Below, piece by piece: positions 33,821-41,458 of a stretch of DNA of 42,026 nt; the stretch's first letter is position 1; each line of letters begins with the position of its first letter. The position numbers and the translations under genes are program-made. The stretch is from Microbacterium azadirachtae (GTDB taxonomy: Bacteria > Actinomycetota > Actinomycetes > Actinomycetales > Microbacteriaceae): NCBI RefSeq assembly GCF_000956505.1, contig NZ_JYIX01000019.1, positions 1 through 42,026 of the forward strand. The letters are read 5' to 3'. The notes below the pieces were generated by a model that worked only from the letters and a program-made list of their open reading frames with translations, did no database searches and was not told where the DNA came from.

Positions 33821-34857
33821 GCGGCCCGGCCGTGCGCCCAGGACGGGAGCACCCCGCGGCGCCCGCCCGGGGGATCGTGGTCGCGATCGACGGCGGCGGG
33901 ACCAAGACCGACGCCGTCGCGCTCGATGAGACGGGGGCGGTCGTGGCGCACGTGCGGCTCGGCCCCTCGGATGTGCACCCGGGCCGTGAGGGAGCATCGG
34001 TCTCCGTCGTCGACGAGGCCGTGCAGCGGGTGCGCACGGAGGCCGGAGGGGCGCCGCTGTTGAGGGTGGGCGTGTTCCTCTCCGGCCTCGATCACGAGGC
34101 GGAGGTCGCGGCCTACCGCGCGCGGATCCTCCCGCTGCCGTGGTTCCGCGGCGACGACGACGTGGACGCGCATCTGGAGAACGACACGTTCGCACTGCTG
34201 CGCACCGGCACCCTCGCCGCGGACGCCGTCGCCGTCGTCTGCGGCACGGGCCTCAACGCGATCGGCGTGCGCGCCGACGGCGCCACGGCACGATTCCTCG
34301 CCTGGGGCGCGGTCTCGGGCGACTGGGGCGGGGGCACCGATCTCGGCACCGAGGCGCTGCGCCTCGCCGCGCGGGCCCTGGACGGCCGCGGCCCCGCGAC
34401 CGTGCTGACCACGGCGATTCCGCCGCGCATCGGCCGGCCCGACCTCGCCACGCTCATCGAGGACGTGCACTTCGGACGCCTTTCCGAGGAGCGGCTGTCG
34501 GAGCTCGTGCCGGCCGTCTTCGCGGCCGCCGCCGAGGGCGATGCCGTGGCCTGCACGCTGGTGCGGCGCCAGGCCGGCGAGATCGTCGGGATGGCGGCGA
34601 GCGCCGCCCGCCGCCTCGGCCTTGAAACTGCGCGGATCCCGGTCGTGCTCGGCGGCGGCATGATCGCCGCTCGTCTCCCGCTGCTGCTCGACGGCGTGCG
34701 GCGGGGGCTCGCGGAGCATCTCCCGAACGCCATGCCGACGGTGGTCGACGCCCGGCCCGTCGTGGGCGCCGGCCTGGCGTTGCTCGAGCAGCGCGGCGCG
34801 TCGGACGCCGTGCTGCACCGCGCCCGCACCGCGATCGAGCGCGCCGTGGCCGCCTGA
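33817..34857 (+). CDS. BadF/BcrA-type sugar kinase (GlcNAc kinase-like)
   Basis: A 346-residue ASKHA-fold kinase. The phosphate-1 loop is VVAIDGGGTKTDAVALDE (near 21-38), phosphate-2 is AVVCGTGLNAIGV, and the adenosine loop is IPVVLGGGMIAARLPLLLDG. SGDWGGGTDLG lies between, as in N-acetylglucosamine kinases of this group. The operon position suggests it makes the 6-phosphate of the imported glycoside or of its released sugar. No activity on a disaccharide can be read from sequence. The ATG is inside the stop of the GH4 gene. Confidence 0.88.
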   Translation: MSGPAVRPGREHPAAPARGIVVAIDGGGTKTDAVALDETGAVVAHVRLGPSDVHPGREGASVSVVDEAVQRVRTEAGGAPLLRVGVFLSGLDHEAEVAAYRARILPLPWFRGDDDVDAHLENDTFALLRTGTLAADAVAVVCGTGLNAIGVRADGATARFLAWGAVSGDWGGGTDLGTEALRLAARALDGRGPATVLTTAIPPRIGRPDLATLIEDVHFGRLSEERLSELVPAVFAAAAEGDAVACTLVRRQAGEIVGMAASAARRLGLETARIPVVLGGGMIAARLPLLLDGVRRGLAEHLPNAMPTVVDARPVVGAGLALLEQRGASDAVLHRARTAIERAVAA

Positions 34858-34871
34858 CGGCCGCGCGCTCT

Positions 34872-34955
34872 CCGTTCAGGTCGCACTTTTGGCGCTGCCG
34901 ACCACCTCGGGCCGCCGAAAGTGCGACCTGAACGGGCGGAGTGCGACCTGAACGG
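34872..34955. repeat. 23-bp inverted repeat after the kinase gene, with partial third copy
   Basis: CCGTTCAGGTCGCACTTT begins the left arm (34872-34894), which pairs with 34913-34935 with one mismatch. A further direct copy of the right arm's GTGCGACCTGAACGG follows at 34941. Located between two plus-strand genes, it probably ends the sugar operon, though it has no T run. Confidence 0.85.
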
Positions 34956-34990
34956 CGGCATCCTGCAACATCCGGGAAACACGGGATGCG

Positions 34991-34996
34991 TACACT
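34991..34996 (+). promoter_or_regulatory. -10 box for the ABM-domain gene
   Basis: TACACT lies about 40 bases before the ATG, leaving a leader of roughly 34 bases that carries the ribosome site GAAGGA. Confidence 0.4.
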
Positions 34997-35036
34997 CGGG
35001 GACGCCACAAGCACGCACTCCCCCGAAGGACCCACC

Positions 35037-35633
35037 ATGTCCGGTACGCCGTCATCCGCGCCCATCACCGTCTCGATCCGCCGCGAGGTCGATCCCGCAC
35101 GCATCGCCGAGGCCACGGCCTGGGTGCAGACGGGGGTGAACCTCGCGAGCTCTCACCCCGGCTTCCTCGGATCCGGCTGGGTGCGCGACGGCGCGGACTC
35201 GCACCACTGGCACATGCTCTACCGCTTCGCAGATGAGGCGGCCCTCGATGCGTGGGAGGCGTCGAGGGAGCGCGCCTGGTGGCTGTCGATGGGCGAAGGC
35301 TTCGTGCGCAGCGAGCGCACCCGCCGGAGGACCGGGATCGAGGGCTGGTTCGACGAGCCGTCGACCGAGACGATCTCGGTGCCCTCCTCGACCGGCACGA
35401 CCACGGTCATGGTCGCGCCCTCGCCGCCGCGCTGGAAGCAGGCGGTGTCGATCTGGCTCGGCTTCTTCCCGGTGAACGTGGTCTTCACCTACCTGATGAG
35501 CCCTGTGCCCGGCTGGAACGGCCTGCCGATCTGGCTGCGCGTGCTGGCGACCACCGTCGTCCTGACGCCGATCATGACGTACTGGGTGCTGCCCTGGGTG
35601 ACCCGCGCGATCCGCCCCTGGCTGAACCGCTGA
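35037..35633 (+). CDS. ABM-domain protein with C-terminal membrane hairpin
   Basis: A 198-residue protein. Residues 8-95 form an antibiotic-biosynthesis-monooxygenase-like ferredoxin fold (VSIRREVDPARIAEATAWVQ, HPGFLGSGWVRDG, WHMLYRFADEAALDAWEAS). The C-terminus has two TM segments (AVSIWLGFFPVNVVFTYLM near 132, VLATTVVLTPIMTYWVLPW near 170). ABM domains occur in heme-degrading and quinol-oxidising enzymes and also in proteins of no known activity; no conserved catalytic residue can be named here. Its function is unknown. Confidence 0.82.
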   Translation: MSGTPSSAPITVSIRREVDPARIAEATAWVQTGVNLASSHPGFLGSGWVRDGADSHHWHMLYRFADEAALDAWEASRERAWWLSMGEGFVRSERTRRRTGIEGWFDEPSTETISVPSSTGTTTVMVAPSPPRWKQAVSIWLGFFPVNVVFTYLMSPVPGWNGLPIWLRVLATTVVLTPIMTYWVLPWVTRAIRPWLNR

Positions 35634-35643
35634 CGCCCCACCA

Positions 35644-35757
35644 CGGTCGTTGCGCGAGAAACGGTCGTTGAGCGAGGACGCGCAGCGACCGAGACGAAAC
35701 GCGGCGACCCCTCGGGGTCACCGCGTTTCGTCTCGCCTCCGGCTCGCTCGACGACCG
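35644..35757. terminator. Paired dispersed repeats forming a bidirectional terminator
   Basis: A GTTGAGCGAG...GAGACGAAACGCGG unit (35662-35704) is followed by an inverted unit (35720-35757). Their inner ends pair over 21 bases (35690-35710 with 35715-35735, one mismatch) around CTCG. It lies exactly between the convergent ABM and prpC genes, so it likely stops both transcripts. Confidence 0.75.
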
Positions 35758-35771
35758 GGGCAGGGGATCCG

Positions 35772-36905
35772 TCAGACCTCGATGTGCCTCTCGTCGACGC
35801 CGTCGTAGGCGGACAGCGGGCGGATCAGGGCGTTGGACGCGGCCTGCTCCATGACGTGGGCCGTCCAGCCCGTGACCCGCGACGCCACGAACAGCGGCGT
35901 GAAGGTCAGCGTGTCGAATCCGATGAGGTTGTACGCCGGGCCCGACGGGTAGTCGAGGTTCGGGTGGATCCCCTTGCGCGCCACGAACTCGTTCGCGAGC
36001 GTCGTGTACAGCGCCTCGACGTCGGGACGGTCGTAGTGCTCCACGAGAGTGTCCAGCGCCGCCTTCATGGTCGGCACCCGGGAGTCGCCGTTCTTGTAGA
36101 CGCGGTGCCCGAAGCCCATGATCTTGCGTTTCTCCGCCAGCGCCGTGTCCAGCCAGGCGTTCACGTTCGACGCTTCGCCGATCTCGTCGAAGATGTGCAG
36201 CACCGCCTCGTTCGCGCCGCCGTGCAGCGGCCCCTTGAGCGCGCCGATCGCTCCGACCACGGCGGAGTACAGGTCGCTCAGGGTCGAGGTGATGACGCGC
36301 GCGGTGAACGTGGACGCGTTGAAGGAGTGCTCCGCGTACAGGATCATCGAGCGGTTGAACGCATCGACGACGACCGGATCCGGCTCGGTGCCGAACGTCA
36401 TCCAGAGGAAGTTCGCGGAGTAGTCCAGGTCGTCCCGAGGGGCGACGATGTCCTCGCCACGGCGGCGGCGCTGCCCGTAGGCCACGATCGCGGGAAGCGC
36501 GGCGAACAGCCGGACGCTGCGCTCGAGGTTCTGCTCCGGGGTGCCGCTCGCATCGAGCACGGATCCGGATCCCACCGCGTCCGAGGCGCCGAGCAGGCTC
36601 ACCGCCGTGCGGATCTCGTCCATCGGGTGCGCCTCGACCGGCACCAGGTCGATCGCGGCCTTGACGTTGGCGGCGAGCGCACGGTGCTCGCGCTCGGTCG
36701 CGCGCAGGGCCGCGAGCTGTTCGGCGTTGGGCAGCTCGCCGTTCCAGAGCAGGTACGCGACGGCCTCGAAAGGCTGGGTCGCCGCGAGCTCCTGCACGGG
36801 GTAGCCGCGGTAGAGCAGGCTGTTGGTCTCGGGGTTGACCTTCGAGATCGCCGTCGTGTCGACGACGACGCCCGCGAGGCCCTTCTTGATGTCGGGGTCG
36901 CTCAT
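35772..36905 (-). CDS. prpC: 2-methylcitrate synthase / citrate synthase
   Basis: A 377-residue citrate-synthase-fold enzyme condenses propionyl-CoA with oxaloacetate. Active-site blocks are SLLYRGYPVQELA, LYAEHSFNASTFTARV, KGPLHGGANEAVL (first catalytic His), KIMGFGHRVYKNGDSR (second His) and HPNLDYPSGPAYNLIGF (catalytic Asp). Short length without the N-terminal domain of housekeeping GltA, and linkage to prpB and prpD, give the methylcitrate assignment. ATG 36905 with AAAGGAG is preferred to an earlier ATG. Last gene of the leftward prp cluster. Confidence 0.93.
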   Translation of the reverse strand: MSDPDIKKGLAGVVVDTTAISKVNPETNSLLYRGYPVQELAATQPFEAVAYLLWNGELPNAEQLAALRATEREHRALAANVKAAIDLVPVEAHPMDEIRTAVSLLGASDAVGSGSVLDASGTPEQNLERSVRLFAALPAIVAYGQRRRRGEDIVAPRDDLDYSANFLWMTFGTEPDPVVVDAFNRSMILYAEHSFNASTFTARVITSTLSDLYSAVVGAIGALKGPLHGGANEAVLHIFDEIGEASNVNAWLDTALAEKRKIMGFGHRVYKNGDSRVPTMKAALDTLVEHYDRPDVEALYTTLANEFVARKGIHPNLDYPSGPAYNLIGFDTLTFTPLFVASRVTGWTAHVMEQAASNALIRPLSAYDGVDERHIEV

Positions 36906-36942
36906 GGTGCTGCTCCTTTGCAATTCACGTGGTCGTCGAGCG

Positions 36943-37022
36943 TCCTTCGTCTCGTCGCTGCGCTCCTCGCTCAGGAACCGTTCCCTCTATCGGTCCCTGA
37001 GCGAGCGCAGCGAGACGAAGGG
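36943..37022. repeat. Dispersed palindromic repeat pair between prpB and prpC
   Basis: CCTTCGTCTCGTCGCTGCGC...CTCGCTCAGG faces CCCTGAGCGAGCGCAGCGAG...ACGAAGGG across a 20-base centre. The arms can form a long hairpin. The right end touches the last codons of prpB. It could set different RNA levels for prpB and prpC. Confidence 0.8.
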
Positions 37023-37025
37023 CGC

Positions 37026-37934
37026 TCAACGCCCGGTGGTGTCGATCGTGAAGTTGAAGACGTTCGTGTCGAAGTGGTTGTACGACTCGTAATCGATCAG
37101 GTCGTACAGATCCGCCCGGTGCTGCATCTCGCCGAGCGCAGAGGTCAGACTCCCCTCCTCGTTCAGAGTATCCAGCGCGCGCCCCGTCGCACCCATCGCG
37201 ATCCGGAGCATCGAGACCGGCCAGATCACGATGCTCACGCCGGCGCTGCGCAGTTGCTCGGTCGTGAAGAGCTCGCTCTTGCCGAACTCCGTCATGTTCG
37301 CGAGGATCGGCACGTCGAGCTCGGCGGCCATCCGCTCGAACTCCGCGAGCGTGCGCATCGCCTCGGGGAAGATCGCGTCGGCTCCGGCGTCGACGAGGGC
37401 CTTGGCCCGGTCGACCGCGGCGTCCATGCCCTCCACCGCGCGGATGTCGGTGCGCGCCATGATGAGGAAGTTCGGATCCCGCCGGGCGTCGACCGCAGCC
37501 CTGATCCGCTTGGTCGCAGTGGACTCGTCGACCACCGCCTTGCCGTCGAGGTGCCCGCAGCGCTTGGGGTTGATCTGGTCCTCGATGTGGGTGCCCGCAA
37601 GGCCGGCATCCTCGAGCGTCTGGATCGTGCGGGCCACGTTCATGGGCTCGCCGAAGCCCGTGTCGGCGTCGATGATGGCCGGCAGCTCGGTCATCCGGGC
37701 GATCTGCTGCCCCCGCCCCGCCACCTCGGTGAGCGTGGTGAGGCCGATGTCGGGCAGGCCCAGATCCGCCGACAGGACGGCGCCGGAGATGTAGACGCCG
37801 TCGAAGCCCTTGCGCTCGATGAGCCGGGCGGAGAGCGGATTGAACGCGCCGGGGAAGCGCAGCAGCTCGCCCGCGGCGAGCCGCTCGCGAAGGATCCGCC
37901 GCTTCTCCGCGGCCGGTGTGGTGGCGTACAGCAT
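37026..37934 (-). CDS. prpB: Methylisocitrate lyase
   Basis: A 302-residue enzyme cleaves 2-methylisocitrate to pyruvate and succinate. The family fingerprint KRCGHL (124-129, catalytic C126) is present, with DADTGFGEP (89-97) for Mg and GAFNPLSARLIERKGFDGVYISGA for substrate binding. Isocitrate lyases have KKCGH and are longer. The stop is next to a palindromic repeat. Reaction follows PrpD (and probably aconitase) in the cycle. Confidence 0.95.
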   Translation of the reverse strand: MLYATTPAAEKRRILRERLAAGELLRFPGAFNPLSARLIERKGFDGVYISGAVLSADLGLPDIGLTTLTEVAGRGQQIARMTELPAIIDADTGFGEPMNVARTIQTLEDAGLAGTHIEDQINPKRCGHLDGKAVVDESTATKRIRAAVDARRDPNFLIMARTDIRAVEGMDAAVDRAKALVDAGADAIFPEAMRTLAEFERMAAELDVPILANMTEFGKSELFTTEQLRSAGVSIVIWPVSMLRIAMGATGRALDTLNEEGSLTSALGEMQHRADLYDLIDYESYNHFDTNVFNFTIDTTGR

Positions 37935-37980
37935 CAGTCTCTCCTCAGTTCTTCTCAGTTCTTCCTCAGGCCGGCGCCGT

Positions 37981-38063
37981 GACCGTGTCCCACTTCCGGT
38001 TCGGAATCTGCGGGATTCCGAACCGGATATGGGACATCACAGCGCCGAAAACGGGACACGGTC
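37981..38063. repeat. Nested inverted repeats between prpD and prpB
   Basis: An inner 14-bp stem (37995-38008 with 38014-38027, TCCGGTTCGGAATC) is flanked by TGTCCCA/TGGGACA. A third piece GGGACACGGTC (38053-38063) can instead pair with GACCGTGTCCC (37981-37991). The two outer pairings exclude each other over 37986-37991. Confidence 0.8.
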
Positions 38064-38065
38064 GG

Positions 38066-39592
38066 TCAGAACAGGCCCTTGGGCGCCGGCGCGGTCGCGA
38101 GCACGCCGGGGGCCGCGACGATCGAGAGCTCGGCGACCTCGGCGGCGGTGAGCTCGGGCAGCCGCTGCACGAGGGCGAGGAACCGCTCGATCTCGGCCGG
38201 CTCGAGCACCGGCCCCGCGAGGATCCGGAACTTGCGGATGTAGTCCTCGCGCGCGAACGGCCGTGCCCCCAGCGGGTGCGCATCGGCCACGGCGATCTCG
38301 TCCGTCACCGTCTCGCCGTTCGTCAGGCGGATCTCGACGCGTCCGCCGAACGCCTTCTCGGCCGGGTCGATCGAGTGGTAGCGACGGGTCCACTCCTCAT
38401 CCTCGGCGGTGGTGACCTTGTGCCAGAGGGCGACCGTGTCCTCGCGCTGGGCGCGCTCGGGCGCGTAGGAGTCGACGTGGTGCCAGGTGCCGTCCTGCAG
38501 AGCCACGGCGAAGATGTACGGGATCGAGTGGTCCAGCGTCTCGCGGGACGCGTGCGGGTCGTACTTCTGCGGGTCATTCGCCCCGGATCCGATCACGTAG
38601 TGCGTGTGGTGGCTGGTGTGGATCACGATCGACTCGATGTTCGCCGGTTCCGTCAGCGCCGGGCGCTCGTTGTGCAGCTTCCGGGCGAGGTCGATCCAGG
38701 CCTGCGCCTGGTACTCCGCGGAATGCTCCTTCGTGTAGGTGTCGAGGATCGCGCGCTTGGCCTCGCCGGTCACGGGCAGCGGCACGTCGTACGACGCGTC
38801 GGGCCCGTCCAGCATCCAGGCGACGACGCCGTCCTCGCCCTCGTAGATCGGGCTCGGGGAAGTCTCGCCGCGCATCGCCCGATCGACGGCCTCGACCGCC
38901 ATCTTGCCGGCGAAGGCCGGGGCGTGCGCCTTCCACGTGGAGATCTCGCCCTTGCGGCTCTGCCGCGTGGCGGTGGTGGTGTGCAGCGCCTGCCCGACGG
39001 CCTGGTAGATCGTCTCGACGTCGAGGCCGAGCAGGGTGCCGATGCCGGCGGCGGCGGCGGGACCGAGGTGCGCGACGTGGTCGATCTTGTGCGCGTGCAG
39101 GCTGATCGCCTTCACCAGGTCGACCTGGATCTCGTAACCGGTCGCGATCCCGCGGACGAGCGCGCGACCATCGGAGCCCACGTGCTGCGCCACGGCGAGG
39201 ATCGGCGGGATGTTGTCGCCGGGGTGCGAGTACTCGGCGGCGAGGAAGGTGTCATGGTAGTCGAGCTCGCGCACGGCGACACCGTTCGCCCACGCCGCCC
39301 ACTCGGGGCTCGTGCGACGCTCCAGCGCGCAGCCGAAGACGGTGGATCCGGATCCGTTCACCGAGACCGGGTGATCCAGCGCCTGCTGACGGGCGGCGCT
39401 GACCGGGGCGCGGGTCAGCGAGGCGGCCGCGACGGACGCGTTGTCGATCACGCGGTTGATGATCATGTCGACGACGTCGGCGTCGACCTCGACCGGGTCG
39501 GACGCGATCTCGGCGATGCGCCAGGCGAGCTGCCCCTCGCGCGGGAGCTGCTCGTCGCTGCGGTGCACGCGGAGGTGGTGGGTGACGGTCAT
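38066..39592 (-). CDS. prpD: 2-methylcitrate dehydratase
   Basis: A 508-residue MmgE/PrpD-family enzyme dehydrates 2-methylcitrate to 2-methyl-cis-aconitate. Family landmarks are [64 protein letters not shown] and [18 protein letters not shown]. Length matches the PrpD branch. Its ATG overlaps the GntR stop (ATGA), so it is coupled to its regulator. First enzyme gene of the cluster. Confidence 0.94.
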   Translation of the reverse strand: MTVTHHLRVHRSDEQLPREGQLAWRIAEIASDPVEVDADVVDMIINRVIDNASVAAASLTRAPVSAARQQALDHPVSVNGSGSTVFGCALERRTSPEWAAWANGVAVRELDYHDTFLAAEYSHPGDNIPPILAVAQHVGSDGRALVRGIATGYEIQVDLVKAISLHAHKIDHVAHLGPAAAAGIGTLLGLDVETIYQAVGQALHTTTATRQSRKGEISTWKAHAPAFAGKMAVEAVDRAMRGETSPSPIYEGEDGVVAWMLDGPDASYDVPLPVTGEAKRAILDTYTKEHSAEYQAQAWIDLARKLHNERPALTEPANIESIVIHTSHHTHYVIGSGANDPQKYDPHASRETLDHSIPYIFAVALQDGTWHHVDSYAPERAQREDTVALWHKVTTAEDEEWTRRYHSIDPAEKAFGGRVEIRLTNGETVTDEIAVADAHPLGARPFAREDYIRKFRILAGPVLEPAEIERFLALVQRLPELTAAEVAELSIVAAPGVLATAPAPKGLF

Positions 39593-40365
39593 GCTCTGGC
39601 CTTCTTTCCGGACGGGGTCGTTGAGCGAGCACCGGCGGAGCCGGCGGGCTCGCCAGGGGTCGTTGAGCGAGCACCGGCGGAGCCGGCGCGAGACGAAACG
39701 CGGTGGTCTTCCGTGTTCAGCGAGTCGAGGATGCTCGCGAGCGCGTTGTGCAGATGGACGTGGGTGGCGTGCGCGGCGAGGTCGCCGTCTCCGGATCCGA
39801 TCGCCTCGGCGATCAGCCGGTGCTCGCCGGCGCTCGCGGCGAGGCGCGCGGGCTTGTCGCGCGCCATCCGCCGCACGCGCACGAGGTGGGTGCGCACGGT
39901 GCGCAGCGCGGCCGTGAGGTAGTCGTTGCCGACGGCCGCATCGAGCGCCTCGTCGAAACGCGCGATGAGCGCGTAGTACTGCGCGCGCCCCTCCTCGTCC
40001 CCGAGCGCCTCCGCGGCGTCGGCGAAGCGGGCGGCGAGCTCCGTGAACTCCGCGCGGCCGTCCGCGGAGGCGGCCGCGCGGGCTGTGGTCTCCTCGAGCG
40101 CGCGGCGCAGCGCGAACAGGGCGCGGATGTCGTCGGCGTCGATCGCGGCGACGACCGTGATGCGCGGCGAGAGCTGCTCGACGAGCCCGTCCGCGGTCAG
40201 CCGGCGCAGCGCCTCGCGCAGCGGGGTGCGGCTCACGCCGAGCCGCTCGGCCTGCTCGACCTCGGCGAGCACGGTGCCGGCGGCGAGGGATCCGGACTGG
40301 ATCTCCTCGAGCAGTGCACGGTAGGCGAACTCCCCTGCGCGCATCCCCTCGGCGACGATGGTCAT
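39589..40365 (-). CDS. GntR/FadR-family regulator of the prp genes, with repeat-encoded tail
   Basis: A 258-residue regulator: winged helix at about 14-65 ([33 protein letters not shown]) and an FCD ligand-binding helix bundle (about 80-215) with Asp/His metal-site residues. It likely senses propionyl-CoA or methylcitrate and binds TGTATACA sites at its own promoter. The family should end near [12 protein letters not shown]; residues 225-258 instead read [11 protein letters not shown] twice, encoded by two 42-base tandem copies of a dispersed repeat. ATG 40365 lies six bases after TACACT. Confidence 0.88.
   Translation of the reverse strand: MTIVAEGMRAGEFAYRALLEEIQSGSLAAGTVLAEVEQAERLGVSRTPLREALRRLTADGLVEQLSPRITVVAAIDADDIRALFALRRALEETTARAAASADGRAEFTELAARFADAAEALGDEEGRAQYYALIARFDEALDAAVGNDYLTAALRTVRTHLVRVRRMARDKPARLAASAGEHRLIAEAIGSGDGDLAAHATHVHLHNALASILDSLNTEDHRVSSRAGSAGARSTTPGEPAGSAGARSTTPSGKKARA
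39614..39704. repeat. Tandem dispersed repeats at the 3' end of the GntR gene
   Basis: A 33-base identity (GGGGTCGTTGAGCGAGC, then CCGGCGGAGCCGGCG) occurs at 39614 and 39656, a 42-base period that keeps the frame. Only the second copy, on the left-to-right reading, has the GAGACGAAACGCGG end. Confidence 0.85.
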
Positions 40366-40433
40366 GACGCCAGTGTATACACAAAGGCGACTGATCGGCG
40401 CTACTTTCCTAAATGTGCGCTATTTCGTATACA
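40363..40433 (-). promoter_or_regulatory. prp promoter with two TATAC palindromes
   Basis: TACACT on the minus strand (40372-40377) ends six bases before the ATG of the GntR gene. The palindrome TGTATACA (40374-40381) overlaps this box, and CGTATACA (40426-40433) lies 52 bases away, five turns of the helix. FadR-class repressors often use such short palindromes, so repression by looping is possible. Confidence 0.6.
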
Positions 40434-40437
40434 TAGA

Positions 40438-41418
40438 TCAGTGCAGGGCCCCGGCCGGCTCCGGAACCGCATCGGGATCCACCTCGTCGACGACGGGCTC
40501 CCCGAGCTTCACCAGCACCACGCCGACGAGCACGAGCGCACCGCCGAACGCCTGCAGCAGATCGGGCAGCTGCCCGAGGAACAGCCAGCCGAACAGCAGC
40601 GCGGCGATCACCTCGGAGAGGGCCACGAACGATGCGAAGCGCGATCCCAGCCTCCGCGTCGACACGATGCCGAGCACGTAGGCGAGCGCGGTCGCGATCA
40701 CCCCGACCGCGAGCACCGGCACGAACCACGGCAGCGTTCCGAACCGGTAGGCGACGTCGTGGGTGTTCCAGGCCATCGGCAGGATGCCGGTCGCGCCGGC
40801 GACGGTCAGGCCGATCGACCCGATCAGCAGGCCGAGTCCGGCGAGGGCGATCGGCGGCAGCCCGGTGTCGCTGCGCCCCGAGAGCAGGAAGTAGGTCGCG
40901 GCGCCCACCATCGCACCGAGCGCCCACAGCACCCCCACCGGGTCGATCCGCGAGCCGGTGAAGATCTCCAGCATGAACACGAGTCCGATGAATGCGACGA
41001 CGGCGCCGATCATGCCTCGCACGCCGGGGCGCTCCCCGCGCCGGAGCCAGAGCCAGAGCACGACCGCTATCGGCGCCGTGTATTCGATGAGGAGCGCGAG
41101 GCCGACGTCCATGACGGCGACGGCCTGGAAGAAGCACAGCTGCGCGGCCGTGACCGCGAGCAGCCCGTACACGACGATCATCCCGGCGTGCTTCCGGACG
41201 ATCCCCCAGCGGCCGCGCAGCGCGAGCAGCGTCGGCACGAGCAGGACGAGCGCGGCGACCCACATGCGGACCGTGACGGCGGCGCCGGGGCTCCACCCCG
41301 CGTCCATGAGACCGCGGGCCCAGGCTCCGCTCATCCCGAAGGAGAGCGCAGCGCCGAGGGCGAAGACCAGTCCGGAACGCATGCCGACGGCGCGCGCGTC
41401 ATTCGCCACATTGCTCAT
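40438..41418 (-). CDS. EamA-family (DMT) exporter
   Basis: A 326-residue membrane protein with ten TM segments in two EamA repeats, starting GLVFALGAALSFGMSGAWARGLM and, in the second half, GVLWALGAMVGAATYFLLSG. SEVIAALLFGWLFLGQLP near the C-terminus is the most conserved EamA stretch. Members export amino acids or metabolites; the substrate here is unknown. It is divergent from a CGNR regulator gene whose promoter overlaps its own. Confidence 0.9.
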   Translation of the reverse strand: MSNVANDARAVGMRSGLVFALGAALSFGMSGAWARGLMDAGWSPGAAVTVRMWVAALVLLVPTLLALRGRWGIVRKHAGMIVVYGLLAVTAAQLCFFQAVAVMDVGLALLIEYTAPIAVVLWLWLRRGERPGVRGMIGAVVAFIGLVFMLEIFTGSRIDPVGVLWALGAMVGAATYFLLSGRSDTGLPPIALAGLGLLIGSIGLTVAGATGILPMAWNTHDVAYRFGTLPWFVPVLAVGVIATALAYVLGIVSTRRLGSRFASFVALSEVIAALLFGWLFLGQLPDLLQAFGGALVLVGVVLVKLGEPVVDEVDPDAVPEPAGALH

Positions 41419-41426
41419 GACATGTG

Positions 41427-41458
41427 ACGCTACTCGGCGGGGATGTAAGGTGTCAACA
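41427..41458. promoter_or_regulatory. Overlapping divergent promoters of eamA-like and CGNR genes
   Basis: On the minus strand TTGACA (41451-41456), an 18-base spacer and TAGCGT (41427-41432) lie eight bases before the exporter ATG. On the plus strand TAAGGT (41446-41451) lies six bases before the CGNR ATG. The -35 box of one shares a base with the -10 box of the other, so the two cannot be used together. Confidence 0.6.
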
